Source: Pseudomonadota bacterium (GTDB lineage Bacteria > Pseudomonadota > Alphaproteobacteria > Rhizobiales > Beijerinckiaceae). From it: 6,602 bases of DNA. Position numbers and translations under genes: made by a program. This document shows positions 1-6,316 of this stretch, one piece after another. Each line of letters begins with the position of its first letter. Position 1 is the first letter of the stretch. Below the pieces are notes generated by a model, which saw only the letters and a program-made list of their open reading frames with translations, was not told the origin of the DNA and made no database searches. The DNA is taken from the NCBI GenBank assembly GCA_023452965.1, contig JAEXUU010000468.1, positions 1-6,602 of the forward strand, written 5' to 3'.

Positions 1-447
1 AAGATCGCGATCGCGCCGCTCTTCGTGGTCTGGTTCGGCTTCGGCCTGTTCCCGAAGGTGCTGCTGACCTTCCTGCTCTGCTTCTTCCCGACGCTGGTCG
101 CCAGCATGACCGGCTTCCGTGCGCTGGACGAGCGCGTGCTCTACCTCACCCGCTCGATGGGCGCCTCGGCCTGGCAGACTTTCCGCTATGTGCGGATACC
201 GGCGGCGCTGACCTACATCTTCTCGGGGCTCAAGGTATCCGCGGTATTCGCCGCGACCGGCGCGATCGTCGGCGAGTTCGTCGGCGCCAATGCCGGGCTC
301 GGCTACCTGCTGCTGCGCGGAACCAGCTTCCTCGACATGCCGCTGATCTTCGCCTGCCTGGTGGCGCTGAGCTTCGTCGGCATCCTGTTCAGCTATCTCG
401 TCGACGGGCTCGAAGTGCTGCTGATGCCATGGCAGCGCAAGGGCTGA
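1..447 (+). CDS. ABC transporter permease, NitT/TauT (SsuC/TauC-like) family, 3' part
   Basis: This is the C-terminal 148 residues of an inner-membrane permease; the reading frame is open from the first base, so the gene begins upstream of the window. The fragment is hydrophobic with several membrane segments (roughly residues 5-35, 75-95 and 113-135). Between them lies the cytoplasmic coupling loop that contacts the ATPase: residues 50-68 include RSMGASAWQTF and end in VRIP, matching the EAA-loop pattern with its conserved Gly (54) and Pro (68). The following GEFVGANAGLGYLL (91-104) is typical of SsuC/TauC-type permeases of the BPD_transp_1 family. It lies 69 nt upstream of a binding-protein gene and is followed by an ATPase, so it should form the pore of this importer. 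The substrate (sulfonate, nitrate, pyrimidine-type thiamine precursor or other) cannot be told from this part. Family assignment is firm. Confidence 0.93.
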   Translation, partial: KIAIAPLFVVWFGFGLFPKVLLTFLLCFFPTLVASMTGFRALDERVLYLTRSMGASAWQTFRYVRIPAALTYIFSGLKVSAVFAATGAIVGEFVGANAGLGYLLLRGTSFLDMPLIFACLVALSFVGILFSYLVDGLEVLLMPWQRKG

Positions 448-516
448 CGACCGGCTGAAGACCAAGGGAACGACCATCAATCCGGGCAAACCGGAACCAT
501 AAGGGAGGACAGGACC

Positions 517-1509
517 ATGCTGAGACGGACACTACTGACCGCCGCCGCCGTGCTGGCGCTCGGCACCACGGGCGCGCTCGCCCAGGCCGGCGGCAAGCCT
601 ATGAAGATCACGCTGAACTTCCTCGCCGCCGCGCCGAATGCCGGCTTCATGATGGCCAAGCAGATGGGCCTCTACGAGAAGGCCGGGATCAACCTGACGA
701 TCGAGGAAGGTAAGGGCTCGGGTACCACGGCGCAGATGGTCGCGACAGGCCAGACCGATGTCGGCTTCGCCGATGCGCCGGCCGCGATGCAACTGCGCAC
801 CAAGGGCGCGCCGGTGAAGATCGTCGCCCCCGTGCTGCAGACCAACGGCTTCGCGATCATCTCGCTCGAGGAGAGTGGCATAGCCTCGCCGAAGGACCTC
901 GTGGGCAAGAAGCTCGCGGTCCAGCCCGGCACGGCGCAGACGATCCTGCTCGACGCGATCCTCGCCTCGAACCAGATCGACAAGAGCAAGGTCGACGTCA
1001 TCAACATCGATCCCGGCGCCTTCGTCGGCGCGCTGCTCGAGAAGAAGGTCGACGCCATCCTCGGCGGCGCCGATTTCCACTCGATCCAGATCCGCGAGCG
1101 CGGCTTCAAGGTGCGCGACATGTTCTACCGCGATGTCGGCGTGCCGACGGTCGGGCTCTCGATCATCGCGCGCGACGACAGGATCAAGGCCGATGCCGAT
1201 CTCTACAAGAAGTTCATCGAGGCGAGCCTGCAGGGCTGGGACGCCGCCCGCAAGAACCCCGACGCCGCCGCGGACGCGGTCGTCGCGCAGTTCCCCGCGG
1301 TTAAGAAGGCACAGGTGCTGGCGCAGTTCGAGGTCGTCAACAAGCTGCTCTGCGCGCCCGGCGCGACCGCGCTCGGCAAGGTGCCGGAGAAGAACTGGAA
1401 CACCAGCTTCGAGCTGCTGACCCAGTATCTCGGCCTGCCCAAGGACAAGCCTATCACCGATTACTACACCACCGAGCTGCTGCCGGCCTCGCCGCCGGCC
1501 TGCTCTTAA
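517..1509 (+). CDS. ABC transporter periplasmic substrate-binding protein, SsuA/THI5 (NMT1)-like
   Basis: This is a 330-residue secreted binding protein that should deliver a small ligand to the neighbouring permease and ATPase. Residues 1-22 form a Sec signal peptide: MLRR, a hydrophobic core, then ALA with cleavage likely before Gln23. The mature protein starts with a beta strand (KITLNFLAAAPNAGF) and a helix (MMAKQMGLYEKAGINL), then GKGSGTT (65-71) and Q73..G78..D81VGFAD, the usual first lobe of the SsuA/THI5/NMT1 fold. The second lobe follows DLVGKKLAVQPGTAQ (127-141), where this family's ligand-contact loop lies. Two cysteines, C279 and C329 near the C-terminus, could form a disulfide. 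The start is set by a strong Shine-Dalgarno (GGGAGG, 503-508) 8 nt before the ATG. The length is normal for the family. The ligand is unknown; the name THI5-like does not prove a thiamine precursor. Confidence 0.93.
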   Translation: MLRRTLLTAAAVLALGTTGALAQAGGKPMKITLNFLAAAPNAGFMMAKQMGLYEKAGINLTIEEGKGSGTTAQMVATGQTDVGFADAPAAMQLRTKGAPVKIVAPVLQTNGFAIISLEESGIASPKDLVGKKLAVQPGTAQTILLDAILASNQIDKSKVDVINIDPGAFVGALLEKKVDAILGGADFHSIQIRERGFKVRDMFYRDVGVPTVGLSIIARDDRIKADADLYKKFIEASLQGWDAARKNPDAAADAVVAQFPAVKKAQVLAQFEVVNKLLCAPGATALGKVPEKNWNTSFELLTQYLGLPKDKPITDYYTTELLPASPPACS

Positions 1510-1523
1510 GCTCAGCTCGGCCA

Positions 1524-1616
1524 GTCATCCCGGACGAAGCGAAGCGGAGATCCGGGATCCATGCCTGAACCCTTCCGGCATGGGTCCCGGCTCTCCCTCC
1601 GGTCGCCCGGGACGAC
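1524..1616. repeat. Imperfect intergenic palindrome, REP-like dispersed element
   Basis: This 93-bp inverted repeat occupies most of the 128-bp gap between the binding-protein and ATPase genes. The inner stem pairs 1552-1565 with 1577-1590: 14 pairs, one of them G-T, with an 11-nt loop. The outer arms 1524-1537 and 1603-1616 match at 12 of 14 positions, and the stretch between the arms is imperfectly paired. It resembles the palindromic intergenic elements starting GTCATCCCGG that I know to be scattered through many Rhizobiales genomes. That resemblance is from memory and was not searched. In RNA it would fold into a long hairpin directly 3' of the binding-protein stop codon and end 21 nt before the ATPase start codon. 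It lacks a T-tract, so it is more likely a transcript-stabilising or attenuating structure than a simple terminator. Confidence 0.8.
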
Positions 1617-1637
1617 CGCGAAATTGGACGTGAAAGC

Positions 1638-2420
1638 ATGACGATCACTGCCGCTTCCGCCGCCGCCTCGATCGAGGGGCGCGGCATCGTCAAGACCTTC
1701 GGCGGCTTCATCGCCGTCGACGGGCTGACGCTCGACATCAGGAGCGGCGAGTTCGTCAGCCTGATCGGCCCATCCGGCTGCGGCAAGAGCACCTTCATGC
1801 TGATGGCAGCCGGGCTGATCCCGACCAGCAGCGGCGAACTCCTTGTCAACGGCAAGCCCCTGCGCGAGCCGCTGACCGACATCGGCATCGTCTTCCAGGA
1901 CCATCTCCTGCTCGAATTCAGGACGGCGCTGGAGAACGTCATGCTGCAGGCCGAGATCCGCGGCCTGCCGCTCGCGCCGGCGAAGGAGCGGGCTCTCGAT
2001 CTCTTCAAGAAGCTCGGCATCAGCCATGCGGTCGACCGCTACCCGAAGCAGCTTTCGGGTGGCATGCGCCAGCGCGTCTCGATCGCCCGCGCGCTCATCC
2101 ACGACCCGTCCGTGCTGATGATGGACGAGCCCTTCGGCGCGCTCGACGCGATCACCCGCACCCAGATCCGGCACGACCTCGAAATGCTCTGGCTCGAACA
2201 GGCCAAGACCGTGGTCTTCATCACCCATTCGATCGACGAGGCGATCGGCCTGTCGGACCGGGTTCTGGTGATGTCGCCGACGCCGGGCCGGATCGTCGAC
2301 GAGATCAAGATCGAGCTGCCGCGGCCGCGCCCGGCCCATCTCGGCGATTATCCGAGCTTCAACGCCTATGCCGACCGCATCCATGACGCCTTCCGGCGCT
2401 TCGGCGTGATCAAGTACTGA
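1638..2420 (+). CDS. ABC transporter ATP-binding protein, NitT/TauT (SsuB/TauB-like) family
   Basis: This cytoplasmic ATPase of 260 residues should power the importer encoded just upstream. All nucleotide-binding motifs are intact: Walker A GPSGCGKST (44-52), Q-loop Gln87 in IVFQD, signature LSGGMRQR (139-146), Walker B VLMMDEP (159-165), D-loop ALD (168-170) and the switch histidine in ITHSIDEA (His197). The helical-domain segments and a short C-terminal tail without an added regulatory domain fit the SsuB/TauB/NrtD group, and the length is usual. The start at 1638 lies 128 nt after the binding-protein stop. Its Shine-Dalgarno is poor (TTGGA at 1624-1628 is the best candidate), and no other in-frame start lies close by. 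Coming last in the cassette, behind a large hairpin and a weak ribosome site, it is probably made in smaller amounts than the binding protein. Function is certain at family level; substrate is unknown. Confidence 0.95.
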   Translation: MTITAASAAASIEGRGIVKTFGGFIAVDGLTLDIRSGEFVSLIGPSGCGKSTFMLMAAGLIPTSSGELLVNGKPLREPLTDIGIVFQDHLLLEFRTALENVMLQAEIRGLPLAPAKERALDLFKKLGISHAVDRYPKQLSGGMRQRVSIARALIHDPSVLMMDEPFGALDAITRTQIRHDLEMLWLEQAKTVVFITHSIDEAIGLSDRVLVMSPTPGRIVDEIKIELPRPRPAHLGDYPSFNAYADRIHDAFRRFGVIKY

Positions 2421-2437
2421 GCGCCGGTGCGCCTCAG
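2417..2437. terminator. Candidate hairpin spanning the two convergent stop codons
   Basis: Bases 2417-2424 can pair with 2429-2437 to give an 8-bp stem with one bulged base (2432) and a CGGT loop. The TGA stop codons of the ATPase (2418-2420, + strand) and of the DUF2848 gene (2436-2434, - strand) sit opposite each other in the base of the stem. Its place between convergent genes suits a two-way terminator. The stem is short and no T-run follows on either strand, so an intrinsic terminator is doubtful. Confidence 0.3.
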
Positions 2438-3111
2438 CTGACGACCGGCAGGACCTCGACGTCGTAGCCGTGCGAGATTTTGCGGCCGAGCCTGGGGTCA
2501 TGCAGCTCCATCTCGAAGCGGCTCGCCGGGCGGATGCCGCCGATCGCGCCGAACGTGCCGCAAAACATCGCCGAACCCGGCGCCAGGCCGCCGCCCGGCT
2601 TGCGCGACAACAGGTCCGCCGGCGTGCGCAGGCTCGCGAGCTTGCCTTCCTGGTAGAGCTCGCGCTTGCCGTCGATCACGGCGAAGGCGCGCATCTCGAT
2701 CTCGTCCCAATGGCCTTCGACCTCGGTGAGGCGCCAGAGCGCGCCGGCGATCGGCTTGCCGCAGAGCTGCTTCGACAGCGCGATGCCGAAGGTCTCGGCC
2801 TTGCGGTCGGTATGGTCGGAGCCGAGCCCGAGCCAGAGCCCGTCGGCGAGCGAGACCAGCAACGGCTCGACCTCGCCGGAGGAATCCGGACCGAGCACGG
2901 AAAGGCTCGGCGCCTGCGTCAGCGTCTGCGCGCCGACCCGGTAGAACACCGGCATCGTGCTCGGCCGCGGCACGCCGATGGCGGCGAGCTCCTCGACATG
3001 GTGGCGCAGGGCCGCCTCGTCGCGCCCGGCCCAGCCGGCAATGACGAGATGCTCGATCTCGACCGCGACCCTGTCGCGGCCGGCCATGGTGAAACGATCG
3101 AAGCTGAGCAT
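2434..3111 (-). CDS. DUF2848 family protein, TRAP-operon-linked, possibly FAH-like
   Basis: This protein of 225 residues is recognised as DUF2848 by its conserved stretches: HLVIAGWAGRDEAALRHHVEEL (21-42), GVPRPSTMPVFYRVG (46-60), DSSGEVE (76-82), LGSDHTDRKAE (96-106), SKQLC (113-117), ELYQEG (151-156) and AMFCGT..GGIRPA (181-196). It has no signal peptide or membrane segment, so it is probably cytoplasmic. No reaction is firmly known to me for the family. The order GSDHTDR, then SKQ, then PGSAMFCGT loosely matches the metal-site and substrate-site motifs of fumarylacetoacetate-hydrolase-type enzymes (GNDxxxR, K, GTP), so a hydrolase or lyase acting on an oxo-acid is a reasonable guess. The ATG at 3111 is preferred: it lies 2 nt after the dctM stop and begins MLSFDRF. 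An upstream ATG at 3159 would add 16 atypical residues and overlap dctM. No Shine-Dalgarno is visible, which fits translation coupled to dctM. Confidence 0.88.
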   Translation of the reverse strand: MLSFDRFTMAGRDRVAVEIEHLVIAGWAGRDEAALRHHVEELAAIGVPRPSTMPVFYRVGAQTLTQAPSLSVLGPDSSGEVEPLLVSLADGLWLGLGSDHTDRKAETFGIALSKQLCGKPIAGALWRLTEVEGHWDEIEMRAFAVIDGKRELYQEGKLASLRTPADLLSRKPGGGLAPGSAMFCGTFGAIGGIRPASRFEMELHDPRLGRKISHGYDVEVLPVVS

Positions 3112-3113
3112 GA

Positions 3114-4493
3114 TTATTGTGCCACTGATGGGAGCCAAAGGGCGAGTTGCGGGAACCACATCAGGATCAGGACGCCCAGGATGTAGACGAGGAAGAAGGG
3201 GATGACGCCGGAGAAGACGTCGGTAATCGGCCCGCCATCGCGGCGCATGCCCTGCAGCACGTAGAGAACGGTGCCGTCAGGCGGCGAGATCAGCGCGATC
3301 TCGACCAGCATGGTGACGATGACGCCGAACCAGACCGGGTCGTAGCCGAGCGCGACGACGACCGGGAAGATCACCGGGATCGTGGTGATCACCATGGAGA
3401 AGCCCTCCATGAAGGTGCCGAGCGCCAGGTAGAAGCCGATGATCAGCAGCATCACCGCCCAGGGCGGCAGCGGCATCTCGCCGACGAGCTTGGCCAGCGC
3501 CTGCGGCACGCCGAGGCCGACGAAGACGTAGTTCAGCACATAGGCGCCGAACAGGATCAGCCCGATCAGCGCGGTGTTGCGCGCTGTCGCCTCGGCCGAG
3601 TCGTTCAGCATCTTGAAGGAGAGCCGGCCCTCGATCGCGGCGAAGACGATGGCGCCGATGACGCCGAGCGCGGCCGATTCCGTCGCGGTGGCGAGGCCGC
3701 CATAGATGGTGCCGAGGACGATCAGGATCAGGATCGCGGTCGGCGCGAGATCGACGAGGCTGCGCAGCTTGACCGAAAGCGGAATCCGCGGCGTGGCGGG
3801 GTCGACATGCGGCGCGTCGGTCTTCGCCTTCCAGAGGATGACGAGAACGAAGAGGATGACGACCAGGATGCTGGGTCCGACCGCGGCGAGATAGAGCGCG
3901 CCGACCGAGGTCTCGGTGATCAGCCCGTAGATGATGAAGGTGATGCCGGGCGGAATCAGGTTGCCGAGCGCGCCGCCCGCAGCAAGCGAGCCGAGCACCA
4001 TCTTGGGATTGTAGCGCGTGCCCTTGAAGAAGGGCAGCGCGACCGAGCCCATGGTCGCTGCGGTGGCGACCGATGAGCCCGAGATCGCCGAGAAGACGCC
4101 GGACGCCGCGATGTTGGTGTGCAGCAGGCCGCCGGGCAGCCGGTCGAGCCAGACGTTCAGCGCTTTGTAGAGCCGGTCGGACAAGCCGGCGCGCAGCAGG
4201 ATCTCGCCCATCAAAAGGAAGAGCGGCACCGCGACGAGGACGAAGCTCGAGGACGGGTTCCAGACAGTCTGGCCGATGAAGGTCCAGAACGGTCGGTCCG
4301 AGAAGGAGAAACCTATGATCAGGCCGAGCACGCCGAGTGCCGCACCGATATAGATGCCGGCGCCGAAGAACAGCAGGAACAGGCCGACGAGCAGCAGCAC
4401 CTCTCCGATCAGGAGGTTGCCGGGGCCGATGCCCATGAAGCTCATCGCCACCATCATGCCGACGAGGACGAGCAGGAAGACGATGGCGATCAT
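3114..4493 (-). CDS. dctM: TRAP transporter large membrane subunit (DctM)
   Basis: This is the 459-residue transport subunit of a sodium-coupled tripartite ATP-independent periplasmic (TRAP) transporter. It is almost wholly hydrophobic, with about a dozen or more helices. Family hallmarks are GIYIGAALGVLGLIIG (46-61), LVAVPLFLLMGEIL (86-99), the hairpin segment SGVFSAISGSSVATAATMG (131-149), IPPGITFIIYG (180-190), ATESAALGVIGA (270-281) and GFYLALGTFMEGFSM (353-367). It is somewhat longer than the usual DctM of about 430 residues because of an extra N-terminal hydrophobic helix (residues 1-20) before the standard GEVLLLVGLFLLFFGAG. The late motif reads SPPDGTVLYVLQG (403-415), where many relatives have PPxGxNL; this may mark a subfamily. 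Its ATG overlaps the dctQ stop (ATGA, 4490-4493), with GGAG at 4504-4501 as ribosome site. Together with DctQ it forms the membrane part. Confidence 0.95.
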   Translation of the reverse strand: MIAIVFLLVLVGMMVAMSFMGIGPGNLLIGEVLLLVGLFLLFFGAGIYIGAALGVLGLIIGFSFSDRPFWTFIGQTVWNPSSSFVLVAVPLFLLMGEILLRAGLSDRLYKALNVWLDRLPGGLLHTNIAASGVFSAISGSSVATAATMGSVALPFFKGTRYNPKMVLGSLAAGGALGNLIPPGITFIIYGLITETSVGALYLAAVGPSILVVILFVLVILWKAKTDAPHVDPATPRIPLSVKLRSLVDLAPTAILILIVLGTIYGGLATATESAALGVIGAIVFAAIEGRLSFKMLNDSAEATARNTALIGLILFGAYVLNYVFVGLGVPQALAKLVGEMPLPPWAVMLLIIGFYLALGTFMEGFSMVITTIPVIFPVVVALGYDPVWFGVIVTMLVEIALISPPDGTVLYVLQGMRRDGGPITDVFSGVIPFFLVYILGVLILMWFPQLALWLPSVAQ

Positions 4494-5131
4494 TTCGTCG
4501 CTCCGTTGGCGATAGCCGCGGGCGGCACAGCATCGGCCGCGCCGCAGGCTTCGAGCGCTTCGGCTGCCTCTTCGTCATAGGTGCGCTGGTGCAGCAGCGC
4601 CTCGGCCTCGCTGCCGCGCCCGGCCAGCACCAGCAGGGTGCTCTCCGCCAGCATCAGCAGGATCAGGACGAGGAAGACGAGGATGCCGAAGGTCCACAGA
4701 CCCTGCGGGATCCAGAGCGGGGTGCGCAGCACGCTGATGTCGGTGGCGCCGAAGAGCAGGGATTCGTCGACCAGCTCCCAGGCGCCCTTTGCGACGAAGC
4801 CGATGAAGACCGCGAGCGCCGCGAGGCTGAGCAGATGCATGGGATAGCGGATCTTCGCCGGCAGGAAGTTGATCAGCACGTCGATACGGACATGGGCGCG
4901 GCAGGTCAGCGCATGGGCGAGCGCCCAGGAGATGCCGAAGGCCAGCGCATAGCCGGTCAGTTCGGTGGTCGACTGCGAGGAGAAGCCGAGGAAGCGGCGC
5001 GCCAGCACGTCGAAGGTGATGAAGGCGGCGCAGAGGATGAACCCCCAGCCGGCGGCATAGCCCATGAAGGTGCCAAGCCTTGCCACGAGCCGCCGACATA
5101 AGGCGGCCGCGACGATCATTCGGTCGAGCAT
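4490..5131 (-). CDS. dctQ: TRAP transporter small membrane subunit (DctQ)
   Basis: This 213-residue membrane protein has four hydrophobic helices at about 20-40, 58-76, 97-115 and 144-170, the layout of DctQ, the partner of DctM. The stretch FITFDVLARRFLG (37-49), then STTELTGYALAFGISWALAHALTCRAHVRIDVL (54-86), is the family signature, ending in the typical HVRIDVL. The last 43 residues (171-213) form a hydrophilic, acidic and alanine-rich tail, longer than in many DctQ proteins and probably cytoplasmic. The ATG at 5131 is 14 nt after the dctP stop, with AGGGA (5145-5141) nine bases before it; a second Met at codon 5 is possible but less well placed. The overlap with dctM implies coupled, equimolar translation. 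Confidence 0.94.
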   Translation of the reverse strand: MLDRMIVAAALCRRLVARLGTFMGYAAGWGFILCAAFITFDVLARRFLGFSSQSTTELTGYALAFGISWALAHALTCRAHVRIDVLINFLPAKIRYPMHLLSLAALAVFIGFVAKGAWELVDESLLFGATDISVLRTPLWIPQGLWTFGILVFLVLILLMLAESTLLVLAGRGSEAEALLHQRTYDEEAAEALEACGAADAVPPAAIANGATK

Positions 5132-5145
5132 CGCGGCCGTTCCCT

Positions 5146-6216
5146 TCAGCGTGCTTCGTAACGGACACCGGTGATCGGAGCGACCAACCGGTTATAGGCT
5201 TCACCGCAGCGCTCGCCGCAGCGCTTGACCCAGGCCGGCAGCACCGCGGTGCGCAGGCTGGCCCGCAGCGTCTCCATGTCGGCATCGGTCGGGCGGGTGA
5301 TGGTCATCGGCTTGTTCTCGACGACATGGCCGATCTTGCAGCCTTCCTTCTGGCCGGCATTGCAGGCGATGCCGTCCTCGGTCGCCTCCAGTCCGAGCGC
5401 CCATTGCTGGTCCTCGACCTGCTTGAAGGTGGCCTGCAGGAAGTCGCGCACCGCCGGGTCGAGCTTGTTCCACCAGGCGAGGTTGGCGACGTAGGCCGAG
5501 TTCCCCCAGGAGACCGGCAGCGCGTACATGTGCTTGGTCACCTCGTACCAGCGCGCGCCATTGCCGGTCGCGGTGCCGGTGATGGCGCAGTCGACGATGC
5601 CGCGTTCGAGCGCGCCATAGACCTCGGGGAAGCCGATCGCGGTGGGCTGGGCGCCGAACGACTGGACGAAATCATTGGTCGAGCCGCCGGCAGTGCGGAT
5701 GCGACGCCCCTTGAGGTCTGCGAGGCTCTTCACCGGCTCGCGGCAATAGAAGACCTGCGCCGGATAGGGGAAGGTCGCGATGATGCGCACTCCGAAGCGC
5801 TCCAGTTCCTTGTTCACCTCCGGCAGCACGGCGTCGATCACCTTGCGCGACTGCGCATGCGACGGGTTGAGTCCCGCGAGATCGGACATTTCCAGCATCG
5901 GCACGTCGCCGGCGACGGTCGGCAGGGCCGGAGCGCCGATGTCGATCTGGCCGGAGCGGATGACGCGCAGCAATTCCGGACCGGTAAGGGCCCGCTCGGG
6001 CCAGCTCGCCAGCGTGACCTTGATGCGGCCGCCGGACTTCTCCGGGATGCCCTCACGCAGCATCGGGATGTCGACCTTCGTGTATTGCGGAATGGTCGGC
6101 GAGAGCTGCGTCACCATGGTGACGTTGACCGCGGGCCCCGGCGGCACAGTCTGGGCATGAGCCGTCCCGATGGCGCATACGGCCAGGGCCGCCGCCAGAG
6201 ATCTGGTAATCCTCAT
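5146..6216 (-). CDS. dctP: TRAP transporter periplasmic solute-binding protein (DctP family), complete copy
   Basis: This 356-residue protein captures the ligand in the periplasm for DctQM. Residues 1-21 form a signal peptide (MRITR, hydrophobic core, AHA with cleavage before Gln22). The DctP features follow: IRSGQIDIGAPALP (86-99); DLKGRRIRTAGG (167-178), where Arg174 is the likely carboxylate-binding arginine of the family; and GFPEVYGALERGIVDCAITG (195-214). Ligands of DctP proteins are mostly organic acids. The mature protein has six cysteines (158, 210, 285, 293, 333, 337); the last four are kept in the neighbouring paralogue and may form disulfides. The start at 6216 is chosen over the ATG at 6261 because GGGAG (6227-6223) lies six bases ahead of it and the signal peptide then begins properly. 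dctQ follows after 14 nt. Confidence 0.93.
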   Translation of the reverse strand: MRITRSLAAALAVCAIGTAHAQTVPPGPAVNVTMVTQLSPTIPQYTKVDIPMLREGIPEKSGGRIKVTLASWPERALTGPELLRVIRSGQIDIGAPALPTVAGDVPMLEMSDLAGLNPSHAQSRKVIDAVLPEVNKELERFGVRIIATFPYPAQVFYCREPVKSLADLKGRRIRTAGGSTNDFVQSFGAQPTAIGFPEVYGALERGIVDCAITGTATGNGARWYEVTKHMYALPVSWGNSAYVANLAWWNKLDPAVRDFLQATFKQVEDQQWALGLEATEDGIACNAGQKEGCKIGHVVENKPMTITRPTDADMETLRASLRTAVLPAWVKRCGERCGEAYNRLVAPITGVRYEAR

Positions 6217-6316
6217 AGGGTTCTCCCGGTGCGTGGCCGCGACGCGGCGGCCAAGCATCATGGATGCAATCGCGATGCCCGCAACGACCTAATGCCGCTA
6301 CGTCATCGAATGCGCA
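6217..6316 (-). promoter_or_regulatory. Dyad-rich gap between the two DctP genes
   Basis: This 100-bp gap holds three inverted repeats in a row: a perfect 7-bp stem (6234-6240 with 6247-6253, 6-nt loop), GCATC-ATG-GATGC (6255-6267) and the palindrome ATCGCGAT (6269-6276). The first would lie in the leader of the dctP mRNA 7 nt before its ribosome site; the others could be a protein-binding site. I could not find a convincing -35/-10 pair (TTGCGG with CATGAT at 16 nt is weak), so a separate promoter for dctP is only possible. Confidence 0.35.
6223..6227 (-). promoter_or_regulatory. Ribosome binding site deciding the dctP start
   Basis: GGGAG on the minus strand lies six bases before the ATG at 6216. 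It favours that start over the upstream in-frame ATG at 6261, whose reading would run through the hairpin region and place charged residues ahead of the signal peptide. Confidence 0.75.

Noticed and set aside
481..495. Small inverted repeat TCCGG-GCAAA-CCGGA before the ABC binding-protein gene
   Set aside because: The stem has only five base pairs, a size expected by chance in GC-rich DNA, and no T-run follows; not enough to call a terminator or operator.
1512..2501. Long open frame (329 codons) on the minus strand across the ATPase gene
   Set aside because: It is antisense to a certain ABC ATPase, is very rich in Arg/Asp/Glu/Ala and shows no family motif: the usual shadow in GC-rich DNA.
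3112..3159. Upstream start for the DUF2848 protein at 3159
   Set aside because: It would overlap the end of dctM by 46 bp and add a segment not seen in the family; the ATG at 3111 fits tight coupling.
3147..4076. Open frame of 309 codons on the plus strand opposite dctM
   Set aside because: The product is almost entirely Asp, Glu, Arg and Gln with no fold-like pattern; it mirrors hydrophobic dctM codons.
6217..6261. Upstream start for dctP at 6261
   Set aside because: It places 15 charged residues ahead of a good signal peptide and ignores the well-spaced GGGAG before 6216.
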